Part shown: in pieces, positions 9,418-17,856 of the stretch
Layout: every line of letters starts with the position of its first letter
How positions within the stretch are numbered: the stretch's first letter is position 1
NCBI RefSeq assembly: GCF_018131105.1
Contig: NZ_JAFCJI010000002.1
Location: 992,001-1,056,000 of the forward strand
DNA length: 64,000 bases
DNA from: Bradyrhizobium manausense
Lineage (GTDB): Bacteria > Pseudomonadota > Alphaproteobacteria > Rhizobiales > Xanthobacteraceae
Direction: 5' to 3'
Notes under the pieces: generated by a model
Told to the model about the DNA's origin: nothing
What the model saw: the letters and a program-made list of their open reading frames with translations, nothing else
Database searches by the model: none
Made by a program: the position numbers and the translations under genes

Positions 9418-9648
9418 GAAGTGGTGTGCCCCGGAATTGTTGAAATCGATCAGTCCTCGCGCCACCGCCTGTTCTGGGCAATCTGCGTAGCTGACGCGAT
9501 CAAAATAGAATGGACGTGCTGCGACGCAACGCATTACGCGGGCGGCTCAATGTCACATCCGCTATCGCGCTGAGTTCAGGGTGATTTTCTGGATTCACCA
9601 GATTGTGAGTCAGGTTCCATCTCGTCGCACTGCGACAGAACAACGCAA

Positions 9649-10677
9649 TTAGTCGACCGCCTTCATCCGATAGTGGCTGACACCCCACTCGGTTCCGTCG
9701 GCATAACCGAACAGGCCAGCGGTGGCGAGGAAGAACCAGCGCCAGCGCCGCATCCACAAAGCGGTCTCGTCGCCATAGACGTTGCGCAAGGAGGTTTCGA
9801 TCGCGTCGCGATGCGCGTCGAAATTCGCGAGCCAGTCATTGGCCGTGCGCTGATAATGTGTGCCGCTCCAGCGCCACTCCTTCTCGATGGCGAAGATATC
9901 GGCATATTGCCTGACGAGCTGATGGCTCGGCATCACCCCTCCGGTGAAGAAATGCTGCGCGATCCAGTCCTCGCGATTGGCCCGGTCGAACACATAGGAA
10001 CCGGCGCGATGGGTGAAGATGTGCATGAAGAAGTGCCCCTCGGGGGCAAGCCATGAGCGAACGCGCGTCATCAGCTTGCGCCAGTTCATCATGTGCTCGA
10101 ACATCTCGACCGAGATAATGCGATCGAACTGGCCCTCCGGCGCGAACACGTTCATGTCCGATGTGACGACGCGCAAGTTCAGCAGGCCGCGGCTCTGCGC
10201 CATTTCCTCGATATAGGCGCGCTGCGACTGCGAGTTCGACACCGCGGTCACCTTCGCATGCGGAAACTGGCGCGCGATCCACAGCGACAGCGAGCCCCAG
10301 CCGCAGCCAAGTTCGAGAATGGTCTGGCCGTCGGCGAGGCCGGCATGCTCGACGGTCTGGCGCAGCGCCTCCTCCTCGGCCTCCTGAAGTGTTGTCGCAT
10401 CGGTCTTGTAGAAGCAGGAGGAGTATTTCCGGTTCGGGCCCAGCACCTGCGCGAAGAAGCTCGACGGCACTTCGTAATGCTGGGTATTGGCCGCGTCCGC
10501 ATGCTCGGCGATCGGCCGCAGCATCATCCGTCCGGCGAAGGCGGCATCGTCGGGCGCGCCGAGCGCCGACAGGCGCGTTGCGGTGCGCGAGCACAGGCGC
10601 TGGATGGCGGCGCGGACCACGAGGTCCGGCAGCGGCACGCGTTCGGCAGTCCCGATGATCGTGGACATGACGCTCAT
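9649..10677 (-). CDS. Cyclopropane-fatty-acyl-phospholipid synthase family methyltransferase
   Basis: A 342-residue SAM-dependent methyltransferase of the Cfa/mycolic-acid-cyclopropane-synthase family. The family features are NTQHYEVPSSFFAQVLGPNRKYSSC upstream of the SAM motif ILELGCGWGSLSLWIA (around residue 120), then ISVEMFEHMMNW and the C-terminal DRANREDWIAQHFFTGGVMPS. Enzymes of this family modify unsaturated acyl chains of membrane lipids. The start ATG at 10677 overlaps the stop of the upstream DUF1295 gene by four bases (ATGA), so the pair is translationally coupled. The C-terminus is truncated relative to E. coli Cfa, and the N-terminal domain is short. Related Cfa/DUF1295 pairs have been linked to stress-induced lipid modification; that role is inferred here. 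Confidence 0.9.
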   Translation of the reverse strand: MSVMSTIIGTAERVPLPDLVVRAAIQRLCSRTATRLSALGAPDDAAFAGRMMLRPIAEHADAANTQHYEVPSSFFAQVLGPNRKYSSCFYKTDATTLQEAEEEALRQTVEHAGLADGQTILELGCGWGSLSLWIARQFPHAKVTAVSNSQSQRAYIEEMAQSRGLLNLRVVTSDMNVFAPEGQFDRIISVEMFEHMMNWRKLMTRVRSWLAPEGHFFMHIFTHRAGSYVFDRANREDWIAQHFFTGGVMPSHQLVRQYADIFAIEKEWRWSGTHYQRTANDWLANFDAHRDAIETSLRNVYGDETALWMRRWRWFFLATAGLFGYADGTEWGVSHYRMKAVD

Positions 10678-11483
10678 GCGGCCATTCCCTCTCTCGGTGG
10701 CAACGGAAAGAACATGCTGGTGCGGGATTGATAGGCGCGGTAGCGCTCGCCGCGCGATCGCAGCATCTGCGCTTCCAGAGGCGGGATGCCGGTGACGTGG
10801 ACCAGGATCCAGTACATGAAGACAGGCGCGAGCAGGCTGGCCCAGCCCCAGGGATAGCCGGCCGACAGGGCGATCACGGGATAGGCGAGCCAGCCGAACC
10901 ATTCGAAGAAATAATTGGGATGGCGCGACCAGCGCCACAGCCCGGCATCGCAAACCTTGCCGTGATTGGCGGGGTCATGCCGGAAGCGGCGCAGCTGCGC
11001 ATCGGCCAGCGCCTCACCGGCGATGCCGATCAGCAGGATCGCAGCTCCCAGGACGTCCTGAATGCGCAGCGCCGACACAGGGACATGCGCGGCGACGAAA
11101 ATCGCAAACACCAGGGGCACCGAGCCCAGCGCCTGGTTCTGCAGGAAGATGAACATCCGCCGCGGCGCGTTGAGCCCCCATTCCGCGGCAACGGCGGCAT
11201 AGCGGGGATCGTCGCTGATCCCGGCGGTGCGGATGGCGATATGGATGCCCAGACGGAGCGACCAGACCGCGACGAGGCCGGCGACCAGCCACTGCCTGGC
11301 ATTGGGTCCCTCGCCCGCGAGCGGCCACAAGGCGCTGCCGGCGCCGACCAGCCCGATCGCGAAGGTCCAGATCGTGTCGACCCAGCCGGAATTGCCGGTG
11401 CGCTGCTGCACAACCCAGGCGAACGCCATCAGGACCGCGAGCGAGAGCGCGATGGCCGCCAGTCCCCCAATGAACATCACCAT
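10674..11483 (-). CDS. DUF1295 membrane protein (steroid 5-alpha-reductase-like family)
   Basis: A roughly 269-residue polytopic inner-membrane protein with about seven hydrophobic segments. The DUF1295 core is GNSGWVDTIWTFAIGLVGAGSA near the start. The C-terminal methyltransferase/reductase-like signature is GLWRWSRHPNYFFEWFGWLAYPV, followed by PPLEAQMLRSRGERYRAYQSRTSMFFPLPP. ATG 11483 (or 11477) is preferred over the open frame's 11543 because the first transmembrane segment then begins directly. It couples to the Cfa-like gene through an ATGA overlap, which suggests that both act on the same lipid. The reaction is not established. Confidence 0.88.
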   Translation of the reverse strand: MVMFIGGLAAIALSLAVLMAFAWVVQQRTGNSGWVDTIWTFAIGLVGAGSALWPLAGEGPNARQWLVAGLVAVWSLRLGIHIAIRTAGISDDPRYAAVAAEWGLNAPRRMFIFLQNQALGSVPLVFAIFVAAHVPVSALRIQDVLGAAILLIGIAGEALADAQLRRFRHDPANHGKVCDAGLWRWSRHPNYFFEWFGWLAYPVIALSAGYPWGWASLLAPVFMYWILVHVTGIPPLEAQMLRSRGERYRAYQSRTSMFFPLPPREGMAA

Positions 11484-11655
11484 GCAAAAAATCCGACCTA
11501 AGTCTGTGGAATGCCGAAGTTTTGCAAAATACGTGGATATCAAAGCCCGGTTTCAGCTTTGGGTTCCGCCCCTCTTTCCCGAAATCCGCACATCCGGCGC
11601 TTTTTTTGGGCGGGCGCTGTGCCATAGTGCGGAGGCAAGCAAGCTTTCGTAACGG

Positions 11656-12693
11656 ATGATACCGACCATGCCGTCAGGCGCCTCGCCCCGCTCTGCCATC
11701 GACATCGAGTACACAAAACTGTCCTCGCCCAGCGTCTTCCTGGTGCGGATGCTGGTTTTCCTCGTGCTGTGCACCCTCGTGGGCGTGGTGCTCTACAAGC
11801 AGATCATCCAGGCCTTCTTCGCCAATCCCGGGCTCAATGCCCTGATCGGCGGCGTGATGTTCATCGGCGTCATCCTCGCCTTCCGCCAAGTGATCCGGCT
11901 CTACCCTGAAGTCTCCTGGGTCAACAATTTCCGCATCGCCGACCCCGGCCTGGCGCCGGCCCGGCACCCAAAACTGCTGGCGCCGATGGCGATGATCCTG
12001 GGCGGTGAGCGCACCGGGCGGATGTCGATCACCCAGACGACCATGCGGCATCTGCTCGACTCGATTGCGACCCGCCTCGACGAGGCCCGCGACATCTCCC
12101 GCTACATGACGGGCCTGCTCGTCTTCCTCGGACTGCTCGGCACCTTCTGGGGCCTGATCGAAACGGTCGGCTCGGTCGGCAAGGTCATCGACGGGCTCAA
12201 GGTCGGGGGCGATTCCGGCGCGCTGTTCGACACGCTGAAGGAGGGCCTGGCCGCCCCGCTCGGCGGCATGGGCATTTCGTTCTCGAGCTCGCTGTTCGGT
12301 CTCGCCGGCTCGCTGATCCTCGGTTTCCTCGACCTGCAATCGAGCCAGGCGCAGAACCGCTTCTACACCGATCTCGAAGACTGGCTCGCCACCACCGTGC
12401 GCGAGTACGGCAGCGGTGAGGTCGCTCCAGTCGTCGCCTCCGGTGGCGGGGGGATTGCCAGCGGCGAGCTCCAGGCCGCCGTCGAGCGCCTGCGCTCCGT
12501 GCTCGAGGAAGGCAGCGCCAGCCGCGGTACCACGGCGGCGATGGCGAGCCTTGCCGAAGCGATCCAGGCGCTGGTCTCGCACATGCGGACCGAACAGCAG
12601 ATGATCCGCGAATGGGCCGACGGCCAGGGCGAGCAGAACCGCGAGATCCGCCGCCTGCTGGAGCGCATCGCGCGCCAGCCCGAGAAGAGTTAA
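11656..12693 (+). CDS. MotA/TolQ/ExbB-like proton channel subunit
   Basis: A 345-residue membrane protein with two N-terminal transmembrane helices (about 30-75) and two more (about 150-170 and 212-235), matching the MotA/ExbB channel. The segment ISRYMTGLLVFLGLLGTFWGLIETVGSVG and the following APLGGMGISFSSSLFGLAGSLILGFLDL are characteristic of this superfamily. The long cytoplasmic C-terminal tail ends with RRLLERIARQPEKS. It is followed 24 bases later by an OmpA-domain partner, making a stator-like pair. No flagellar gene is nearby, so a non-flagellar envelope energy-coupling complex is more likely than the flagellar motor. Confidence 0.85.
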   Translation: MIPTMPSGASPRSAIDIEYTKLSSPSVFLVRMLVFLVLCTLVGVVLYKQIIQAFFANPGLNALIGGVMFIGVILAFRQVIRLYPEVSWVNNFRIADPGLAPARHPKLLAPMAMILGGERTGRMSITQTTMRHLLDSIATRLDEARDISRYMTGLLVFLGLLGTFWGLIETVGSVGKVIDGLKVGGDSGALFDTLKEGLAAPLGGMGISFSSSLFGLAGSLILGFLDLQSSQAQNRFYTDLEDWLATTVREYGSGEVAPVVASGGGGIASGELQAAVERLRSVLEEGSASRGTTAAMASLAEAIQALVSHMRTEQQMIREWADGQGEQNREIRRLLERIARQPEKS

Positions 12694-12717
12694 GCAATCA
12701 GCATTTGAGAGGCGAGC

Positions 12718-13746
12718 ATGGCTCTAGCCCGCGGCCGCCGCAGCGAAGGCGCCTTCAACTACTGGCCCGGATTCGTCGACGCGCTATCGACGCTGGTGCT
12801 GTCGATCGTGTTCCTGCTCTCCGTGTTCCTGGTCGTGCAATTCTTCCTGTCGCAGGAGGTGACCGGCAAGGACAAGGCGCTTGAGCAGCTCAACGCCAAG
12901 ATCGCCCAGCTCACAGAGCTGCTGTCGCTGGAGAAACTCGGCAAGCTCTCGCTCGACGACCAGGTCTCGCAGCTCAAGGCCGGCCTCGCCTCGGCCGAGA
13001 CGGAGCGCGACCGCATGAAAGGCCTCTATGAAGGCCTCGCCAATGCCGGCAACGACGCGCAAGGCAAGACCGCCGAGCTCGGCAAGGCACTCGACTCCGA
13101 GAAGTCGGTCTCGGCGCGGGCGCTCGCGCAGATCGAGGTGCTGAACCAGCAGATCAGCGCGCTGCGCCGGCAATTGGCCGCGCTCGAAGAAGCGCTCGAC
13201 GCTTCGGAAAAGAAAGACAAGGAATCCCAGAATCGCATCGCCGATCTCGGCTCCCGCCTGAACGTCGCGCTGGCCCAGCGCGTGCAGGAATTGTCGCGTT
13301 ATCGCTCCGAATTCTTCGGTCGGCTGCGCGCCATTCTCGGCAACCGTCCTGACATCCGCGTGGTCGGCGACCGCTTCGTGTTCCAGTCCGAAGTGTTCTT
13401 CGACACCGGACAGGCGACGCTGCTGCCCGAGGGCCGCGCCGAGCTCGACACCGTCGCAGCGGCGCTGATCGAGCTCGACAAGAAGATCCCGACCGAGATC
13501 GCCTGGGTGCTGCGCGTCGACGGCCACACCGACGTGCGGCCGGTCAATGGTCCGAACTTCAAGTCGAATTGGGACCTGTCGTCGGCGCGCGCGATTTCGG
13601 TGGTGCAATATCTGATCTCGCTCGGCGTGCCCGCCCAGCGCCTGGTCGCCGCAGGCTTCGCCGAATTCCAGCCGCTCGACACCGCCAACACCGAAGAGGC
13701 CTACAAGCGCAACCGCCGCATCGAGCTGAAGCTGACGGAGCGGTAG
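12718..13746 (+). CDS. OmpA/MotB-like peptidoglycan-binding protein
   Basis: A 342-residue protein with one N-terminal transmembrane helix (about 20-45). A long coiled coil rich in Leu, Glu, Gln and Lys follows (about 55-200), then a C-terminal OmpA domain (about 225-342). The OmpA fold is recognised by FFDTGQATLLPEGRAELDTVA, RVDGHTDVRPV and the end NTEEAYKRNRRIELKLTER. A clear RBS (GAGAGGCGAG) precedes ATG 12718. This is the peptidoglycan-anchored partner of the upstream MotA/ExbB-like channel. The unusually long coiled coil sets it apart from classical MotB. Confidence 0.87.
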   Translation: MALARGRRSEGAFNYWPGFVDALSTLVLSIVFLLSVFLVVQFFLSQEVTGKDKALEQLNAKIAQLTELLSLEKLGKLSLDDQVSQLKAGLASAETERDRMKGLYEGLANAGNDAQGKTAELGKALDSEKSVSARALAQIEVLNQQISALRRQLAALEEALDASEKKDKESQNRIADLGSRLNVALAQRVQELSRYRSEFFGRLRAILGNRPDIRVVGDRFVFQSEVFFDTGQATLLPEGRAELDTVAAALIELDKKIPTEIAWVLRVDGHTDVRPVNGPNFKSNWDLSSARAISVVQYLISLGVPAQRLVAAGFAEFQPLDTANTEEAYKRNRRIELKLTER

Positions 13747-14192
13747 TGAGCGCGCTCCGCCTCCGGCCCTACGCAGATTCCGACGAAGCGGCGGCGATCG
13801 ACCTCTGGCACCGCACCTGGCAGCAGGCCTATCCGCAGATCGACTTCGCCGCGCGGGTTGACTGGTGGCGCGAACGCTGGCGCAACGAGCTGGTGCCGAA
13901 GGCGCAGATCGTCATCTCGGAACAGGACGGCACGCTAACCGGTTTCGTGACCATCGATGGCGAGGGCTATCTCGACCAGCTCGTCGTCGACCCCAACCGT
14001 TGGGGCTCGGATGCGGCAAGGCTGCTGGTTGATGAAGCGAAGCGCCTGTCACCGTCGGGCGTGACGCTGCTGGTCAACAAGGACAACAGTCGCGCCATCC
14101 GCTTCTATGAGCGCAACGGCTTTGCGCATGAAGGCGAGGACGTGAACCCGACATCGGGACGGCCGGTGCTGAAGATGGCGTGGCGGCCGTGA
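13746..14192 (+). CDS. GNAT-family N-acetyltransferase
   Basis: A 148-residue acetyl-CoA-dependent acetyltransferase. The GNAT core is visible as GFVTIDGEGYLDQLVVDPNRWGSDAARLLVDEA (acetyl-CoA binding in the GSDAARLL turn), followed by GVTLLVNKDNSRAIRFYERNGFAHEG. The start is GTG 13746, which shares one base with the TAG stop of the preceding OmpA-domain gene (TAGTG), so translation is probably coupled. The substrate is unknown. Confidence 0.88.
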   Translation: MSALRLRPYADSDEAAAIDLWHRTWQQAYPQIDFAARVDWWRERWRNELVPKAQIVISEQDGTLTGFVTIDGEGYLDQLVVDPNRWGSDAARLLVDEAKRLSPSGVTLLVNKDNSRAIRFYERNGFAHEGEDVNPTSGRPVLKMAWRP

Positions 14193-14219
14193 CATCAGGC
14201 GAGCAGATGGAGAGGATCG

Positions 14220-14486
14220 ATGCGGCTGAGCGATCTGGCCAAGGGGTCTTCGGTGTTTCTCGGTGTCATCGTCGCCGGCTACGTGTCGACTGTCTATGTC
14301 GACCAACGGCTTGCGGCGCCGCCCAAGGCGGTTGAGACGTCGAACTCGCCTGCATCGACGAGCTCCCCTGCTCCATCAGACAGTCCGTCTCCGGCCAATG
14401 GCGGATCGCCCTGTATCGGCGAAGGCGGAAGCTGGAAGAACTGGCCGTGGCCGAATGTGCCGATGGGCTCGCCGAAGTGCAAGTGA
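14220..14486 (+). CDS. Small membrane-anchored hypothetical protein
   Basis: An 88-residue protein with one hydrophobic N-terminal segment (about residues 10-27, SSVFLGVIVAGYVSTVYV). A Pro/Ser-rich linker follows (about 35-60), then a short Cys/Trp tail (CIGEGGSWKNWPWPNVPMGSPKC). The two tail cysteines could form a periplasmic disulfide. An RBS-like GGAGAGG precedes the ATG. I do not recognise a family. It lies between the GNAT gene and the convergent ABC exporter. Confidence 0.6.
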   Translation: MRLSDLAKGSSVFLGVIVAGYVSTVYVDQRLAAPPKAVETSNSPASTSSPAPSDSPSPANGGSPCIGEGGSWKNWPWPNVPMGSPKCK

Positions 14487-14499
14487 GATCGGCGCCGCG

Positions 14500-16326
14500 T
14501 CACACCCCCTCGAACTGCAGCCTTGCCAGCCTCGCATAAAGCCCATTCGCCGCGACGAGCTCGGCATGCGTTCCCTGCTCGACGATCTTGCCCTGGTCCA
14601 TCACCAGGATGCGGTCGCAGGACAGCACGGTAGCGAGCCGGTGCGCGATCACGAGGGTGGTGCGATGGGCCATCAGCTCTTCGAGCGCGGTCTGCACCAG
14701 CGTCTCGCTCTCGGCGTCGAGCGCGGAGGTGGCTTCATCGAGCAGCAGCAGCGGCGCATCGCGCAGGATGGCGCGCGCGATGGCGATGCGCTGGCGCTGG
14801 CCGCCTGAGAGCGTCACGCCGCGCTCGCCGAGCGGGGTCTCGAAACCTTCCGGCAGGCGGCGGATGAACTCGGTGGCGTGCGCGAGTTCGGCGGCGCGCT
14901 CGACCTCGGCATCATCAGCATCGGGCCGGCCGAAGCGGATGTTCTCGCGGGCACTCGCCGCGAACACGTTGGATTCCTGCGGCACCAGCGCGATGCGCGA
15001 ACGGAAGTCGCGCGGGTCGGCGGCCTTCACCGGCACGCCGTCGAGCGAGATCGCACCGTTACGCGGATCGTAGAAGCGCAGCAGCAGATGGAAGATGGTG
15101 CTCTTGCCGGCGCCGGACGGGCCGACGATCGCCACCTTCTCGCCGGGCCGCACCGCGAACGACACGGCGTCGAGCACATTGACCTCTGGCCGGGCCGGAT
15201 AGGCGAAGCTGACCTGATCGAAGCCGACCTCGCCGCGGCCGGGCATCGGCAGCGCGCGCGGCGCTGCCGGCGCCTTGATGTCGGGCTGCACATGCAAGAT
15301 CTCGAACAGGCGTTCGGCCGCGCCCGATGCTGCAGACACCTCGCCCCAGACTTCGCTGAGCTGGCCAAGGCCTGCAGCCGCGAAGGCCGCATAGAGCACG
15401 AACTGGCCGAGCCGGCCCGGCGTGATCGCGCCGGTGAGCACGTCATGCGAGCCGATCCAGAGGATGCCGACCACGCTTGCGAACACGATGAAGATGACGA
15501 TGGCGGTGAGCACGGCGCGGGCCTGCGTGGACGTACGCGCGGCCTCATAGGCCTGCTCGACCTCGCCGCCGAAACGCTTCGCAGCCAGTCCTTCGCTGGT
15601 GTAGGCCTGCACGGTGCGGATCGCGCCGACCAGCTCGCCGGCATAGGCTGACGCATCGGCCAGCGTATCCTGCGCATTGCGCGACAGGCGCCGCACCCAG
15701 CGGCCGAACGCCACCAGCGGCAGCACGATCAGCGGGATCGCCAGCAGCACGAAGCCTGAGAGCCGAGGGCTGGTAATCACCATCATCGCGGCCGCGCCAA
15801 AAAACATCATCAGATTGCGCAGCGCGATCGAGACGGAGGCGCCGACCGCGGATTTGATCTGCGTCGTATCGGCGGTGAGCCGCGACACCAGCTCGCCGCT
15901 GCGCGCGGAATCGAAGAAGGATGGCGACAGCGAGAGCAGATGCCCGAACACGTCGCGCCTGAGATCGGCGACGATGCGCTCGCCGATCGTCATCACGAGG
16001 TAGTAGCGCGAGGCGCTTGCCAGCGCGAGCACGGCGACGACCGCAATCATCACCGAGAAGTAGCTGTTGATCAGCGCGATGCCCTCGGGCGTCAGGCCGA
16101 AATCGATCATCCGGCGCACCGCGACCGGCACCAGCAGCGTGGTCAGCGCGGCGACCGTCAGCGCCACGAAGGCGAGCGCCGCGCGGCCGCGATAACGGGC
16201 CACGTAGGGCGCGAGCGCCATCAGCGGCCGCAGCCTGGCGCGGCCCTTCGCGGGCTGCTCGATCAGCTCGACTTCGATTGACGGGGCCTCTGCGGGCCCG
16301 GTTTCAAGCCGTTCAACTGCGCTCAT
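14500..16326 (-). CDS. ABC exporter, fused permease and ATP-binding domains
   Basis: A 608-residue half-transporter of the MsbA/multidrug type. Six transmembrane helices occupy about residues 35-320. The ATPase domain follows, with Walker A GPSGAGKST, signature LSGGQRQRIAIARAIL, Walker B LLLLDEATSALD and the H-loop in TTLVIAHRL. It presumably works as a homodimer exporting a lipid or drug. The start is set at ATG 16326 (MSAVERLE); an open extension to 16386 adds residues with no family similarity. It is transcribed convergently with the small protein before it and divergently from rpmE. Confidence 0.95.
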   Translation of the reverse strand: MSAVERLETGPAEAPSIEVELIEQPAKGRARLRPLMALAPYVARYRGRAALAFVALTVAALTTLLVPVAVRRMIDFGLTPEGIALINSYFSVMIAVVAVLALASASRYYLVMTIGERIVADLRRDVFGHLLSLSPSFFDSARSGELVSRLTADTTQIKSAVGASVSIALRNLMMFFGAAAMMVITSPRLSGFVLLAIPLIVLPLVAFGRWVRRLSRNAQDTLADASAYAGELVGAIRTVQAYTSEGLAAKRFGGEVEQAYEAARTSTQARAVLTAIVIFIVFASVVGILWIGSHDVLTGAITPGRLGQFVLYAAFAAAGLGQLSEVWGEVSAASGAAERLFEILHVQPDIKAPAAPRALPMPGRGEVGFDQVSFAYPARPEVNVLDAVSFAVRPGEKVAIVGPSGAGKSTIFHLLLRFYDPRNGAISLDGVPVKAADPRDFRSRIALVPQESNVFAASARENIRFGRPDADDAEVERAAELAHATEFIRRLPEGFETPLGERGVTLSGGQRQRIAIARAILRDAPLLLLDEATSALDAESETLVQTALEELMAHRTTLVIAHRLATVLSCDRILVMDQGKIVEQGTHAELVAANGLYARLARLQFEGV

Positions 16327-16526
16327 TGGAATCCGACCAAAAGAGAGACGTTGGCTCCACATAGGCCCCAGCAGGAGGCGAGGCAAATCCGGGATGTCCC
16401 CTAAGTGAGGCCCGGTTCTGCAGTGCCCACAATGGCTTGTTTTAGGGCCCCCTGTGGGGTATAGACCCGGCCAAATCCGTCATTCGATAGTCACTCAAGA
16501 AGGCGCCGGTCGCCCTAGGAATTGCC

Positions 16527-16754
16527 ATGAAAGCCGAAATTCATCCGGATTATCATACGATTAAGGTCGTGATGACCGACGGAACCGAATACATGACCCG
16601 CTCCACCTGGGGCAAGGAAGGCGACACGCTGAACCTCGACATCGACCCGAAGTCGCATCCGGCCTGGACCGGCGGCAACGCCCAGCTGATGGATCGCGGC
16701 GGCCGCGTCTCGCGCTTCCAGAAGAAGTTTTCGGGCTTCCTCAAAAAGGATTGA
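16527..16754 (+). CDS. rpmE: 50S ribosomal protein L31
   Basis: A 75-residue ribosomal protein, with the family start MKAEIHPDYHTIKVVMTDG and the segment LNLDIDPKSHPAWTGG. It lacks the CxxC zinc-binding cysteines, so it is the zinc-free form seen in many alphaproteobacteria. It is a single gene with a strong intrinsic terminator about 25 bases after the stop. Confidence 0.97.
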   Translation: MKAEIHPDYHTIKVVMTDGTEYMTRSTWGKEGDTLNLDIDPKSHPAWTGGNAQLMDRGGRVSRFQKKFSGFLKKD

Positions 16755-16777
16755 TCCGGCCTGCAAGGCTGGAGACG

Positions 16778-16812
16778 AAAAAACGCCCCCGGGAGACCGG
16801 GGGCGTTTTTGT
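16778..16812 (+). terminator. Rho-independent terminator of rpmE
   Basis: A perfect stem, AACGCCCCCGG / CCGGGGGCGTT, with a GAGA tetraloop is followed by a T run. A matching A run precedes it, so it could also stop transcripts arriving from the opposite strand. Confidence 0.95.
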
Positions 16813-16845
16813 TTTGGGGACTCCGCAATGACGGAGGCGGGAACC

Positions 16846-17355
16846 TTACCGCTCGAACGCGGCCTTCAGTGCGTTGAGGTGCGGCACCAGCGGGTTGCCG
16901 ATCGCAATGTGGTCGGTCGGCGGAGTGTGGATCGAGGTGTCCAAGCGGCGCACGCGAGTCTGCAGGCTCATCGAGCGATGGATCAATTCCTGGAGCACCG
17001 ACGGCAGCTTATCGATGGTGTCGGCAGGGCCCGGATCGGCGGCGGTGAGCTTGACCTTGGTCTTCTCGCGATTGGCCTGGACCAGCGTCATCTCGCCTTC
17101 CTTCACCGCGCGGTGCAGCAGCAGCCACGAGGCCAACTGCATCAGGCGCGTGGTGAGGCGCATGCTCTCGGTCGCATAGGTGAGGCTGACGGAGCGGTCG
17201 AGCGCCTTGGCTTCGTTGCGGCCGGCGCCATCGAGATAGGCGGCGGTCTCTTCGACGAGATCCATGCCTTCGCGGAACAGCGCGCCGAACGCCGCAGAAT
17301 TGGTGAACCTCTCGCTGATTTGAACGAGAGCACCGTCAGCTTGCAAACGTTCCAT
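16846..17355 (-). CDS. rcdA: DUF1465 family protein, RcdA-like protease adaptor
   Basis: A 169-residue, mostly helical protein of the DUF1465 family. To my knowledge this family includes Caulobacter RcdA, which helps ClpXP degrade the cell-cycle regulator CtrA. Supporting segments are FTNSAAFGALFREGMDLVEETAAYLDG at the start, the central SLTYATESMRLTTRLMQLASWLLLHRAV helix, and a disordered C-terminal tail. The DUF1192 and quinone-oxidoreductase genes beside it match the neighbourhood I expect for rcdA in Rhizobiales. RcdA function is inferred from family membership, not shown. Confidence 0.8.
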   Translation of the reverse strand: MERLQADGALVQISERFTNSAAFGALFREGMDLVEETAAYLDGAGRNEAKALDRSVSLTYATESMRLTTRLMQLASWLLLHRAVKEGEMTLVQANREKTKVKLTAADPGPADTIDKLPSVLQELIHRSMSLQTRVRRLDTSIHTPPTDHIAIGNPLVPHLNALKAAFER

Positions 17356-17516
17356 GGTTAACGCCCCTTACGCAACTGTTTACCCGTCCGGCTTTGGCAC
17401 CGGCTTTATGATGAACAAATCATTGCGCGGGCGAACCGCGGAGTCCAGCGACAACAGCGGATATGGTTTCCGCGGGTCATTCCTCGAAATTCAACCGGGG
17501 CGAGATGCAAAAACGC

Positions 17517-17545
17517 AAAAAAGAGCCGCCGGAGACCGGCGGCTT
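17517..17545 (-). terminator. Orphan intrinsic terminator facing the minus strand
   Basis: GCCGCCGG-TCT-CCGGCGGC (read on the minus strand) is followed by CTCTTTTTT, a textbook intrinsic terminator. The nearest upstream minus-strand gene is DUF1192, which ends 310 bases away with a palindromic repeat in between. The hairpin may therefore end a small RNA transcribed from about 17.6-17.7 kb, or terminate read-through before the DUF1465 gene. Confidence 0.7.
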
Positions 17546-17716
17546 TGAAAGTTGATAACAGGGAGGCGTCAAACAGAGTGGACAGGAGCCACTCGGTGTC
17601 CAAACGAGGACAGCTCCAGTCATAAACTCGAAAGCTTAATGGCGCGTAAACGAACGATTTTTTTGAGGGTTCGTTAGCCATGTCGGTCACTGGCCGAGTG
17701 GTGACTTGCTCTCACC

Positions 17717-17836
17717 GTCGCCCCGGCGAAGGCCGGGGCCCATAACCTCGGAAAACATTATCGCGCGAGCAGATAACTCCGAGTCATCGCCAAACGACGT
17801 GCACGGAGTATGGGTCCCGGCCTTCGCCGGGACGAC
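17717..17836. repeat. Intergenic palindromic repeat, family B, copy 1
   Basis: The left arm GTCGCCCCGGCGAAGGCCGG and right arm CCGGCCTTCGCCGGGACGAC are inverted; each arm is itself a small hairpin. The flanks CCCATAA / GTATGGG extend the pairing. Related units occur at 32233, 34088 and 63016, with single-arm forms at 24678 and 54146. Confidence 0.85.
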
Positions 17837-17856
17837 AGCTGTTGGTGGGGCGCCAC

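Larger units (their letters stand above)
17356..17856. other. 501-base non-coding stretch upstream of rcdA-like gene
   Basis: No convincing coding region is present. The stretch contains the upstream region of the minus-strand DUF1465 gene, an orphan minus-strand terminator hairpin (17517-17545), AT-richer sequence at 17590-17690, and the family B palindrome at 17717-17836. An open frame at 17406-17690 (minus) runs through the terminator and has no family similarity. Confidence 0.6.

Noticed and set aside
17406..17690. Minus-strand open frame of 94 codons upstream of the RcdA-like gene
   Set aside because: It runs through a strong intrinsic terminator, and the product has no similarity to known proteins.
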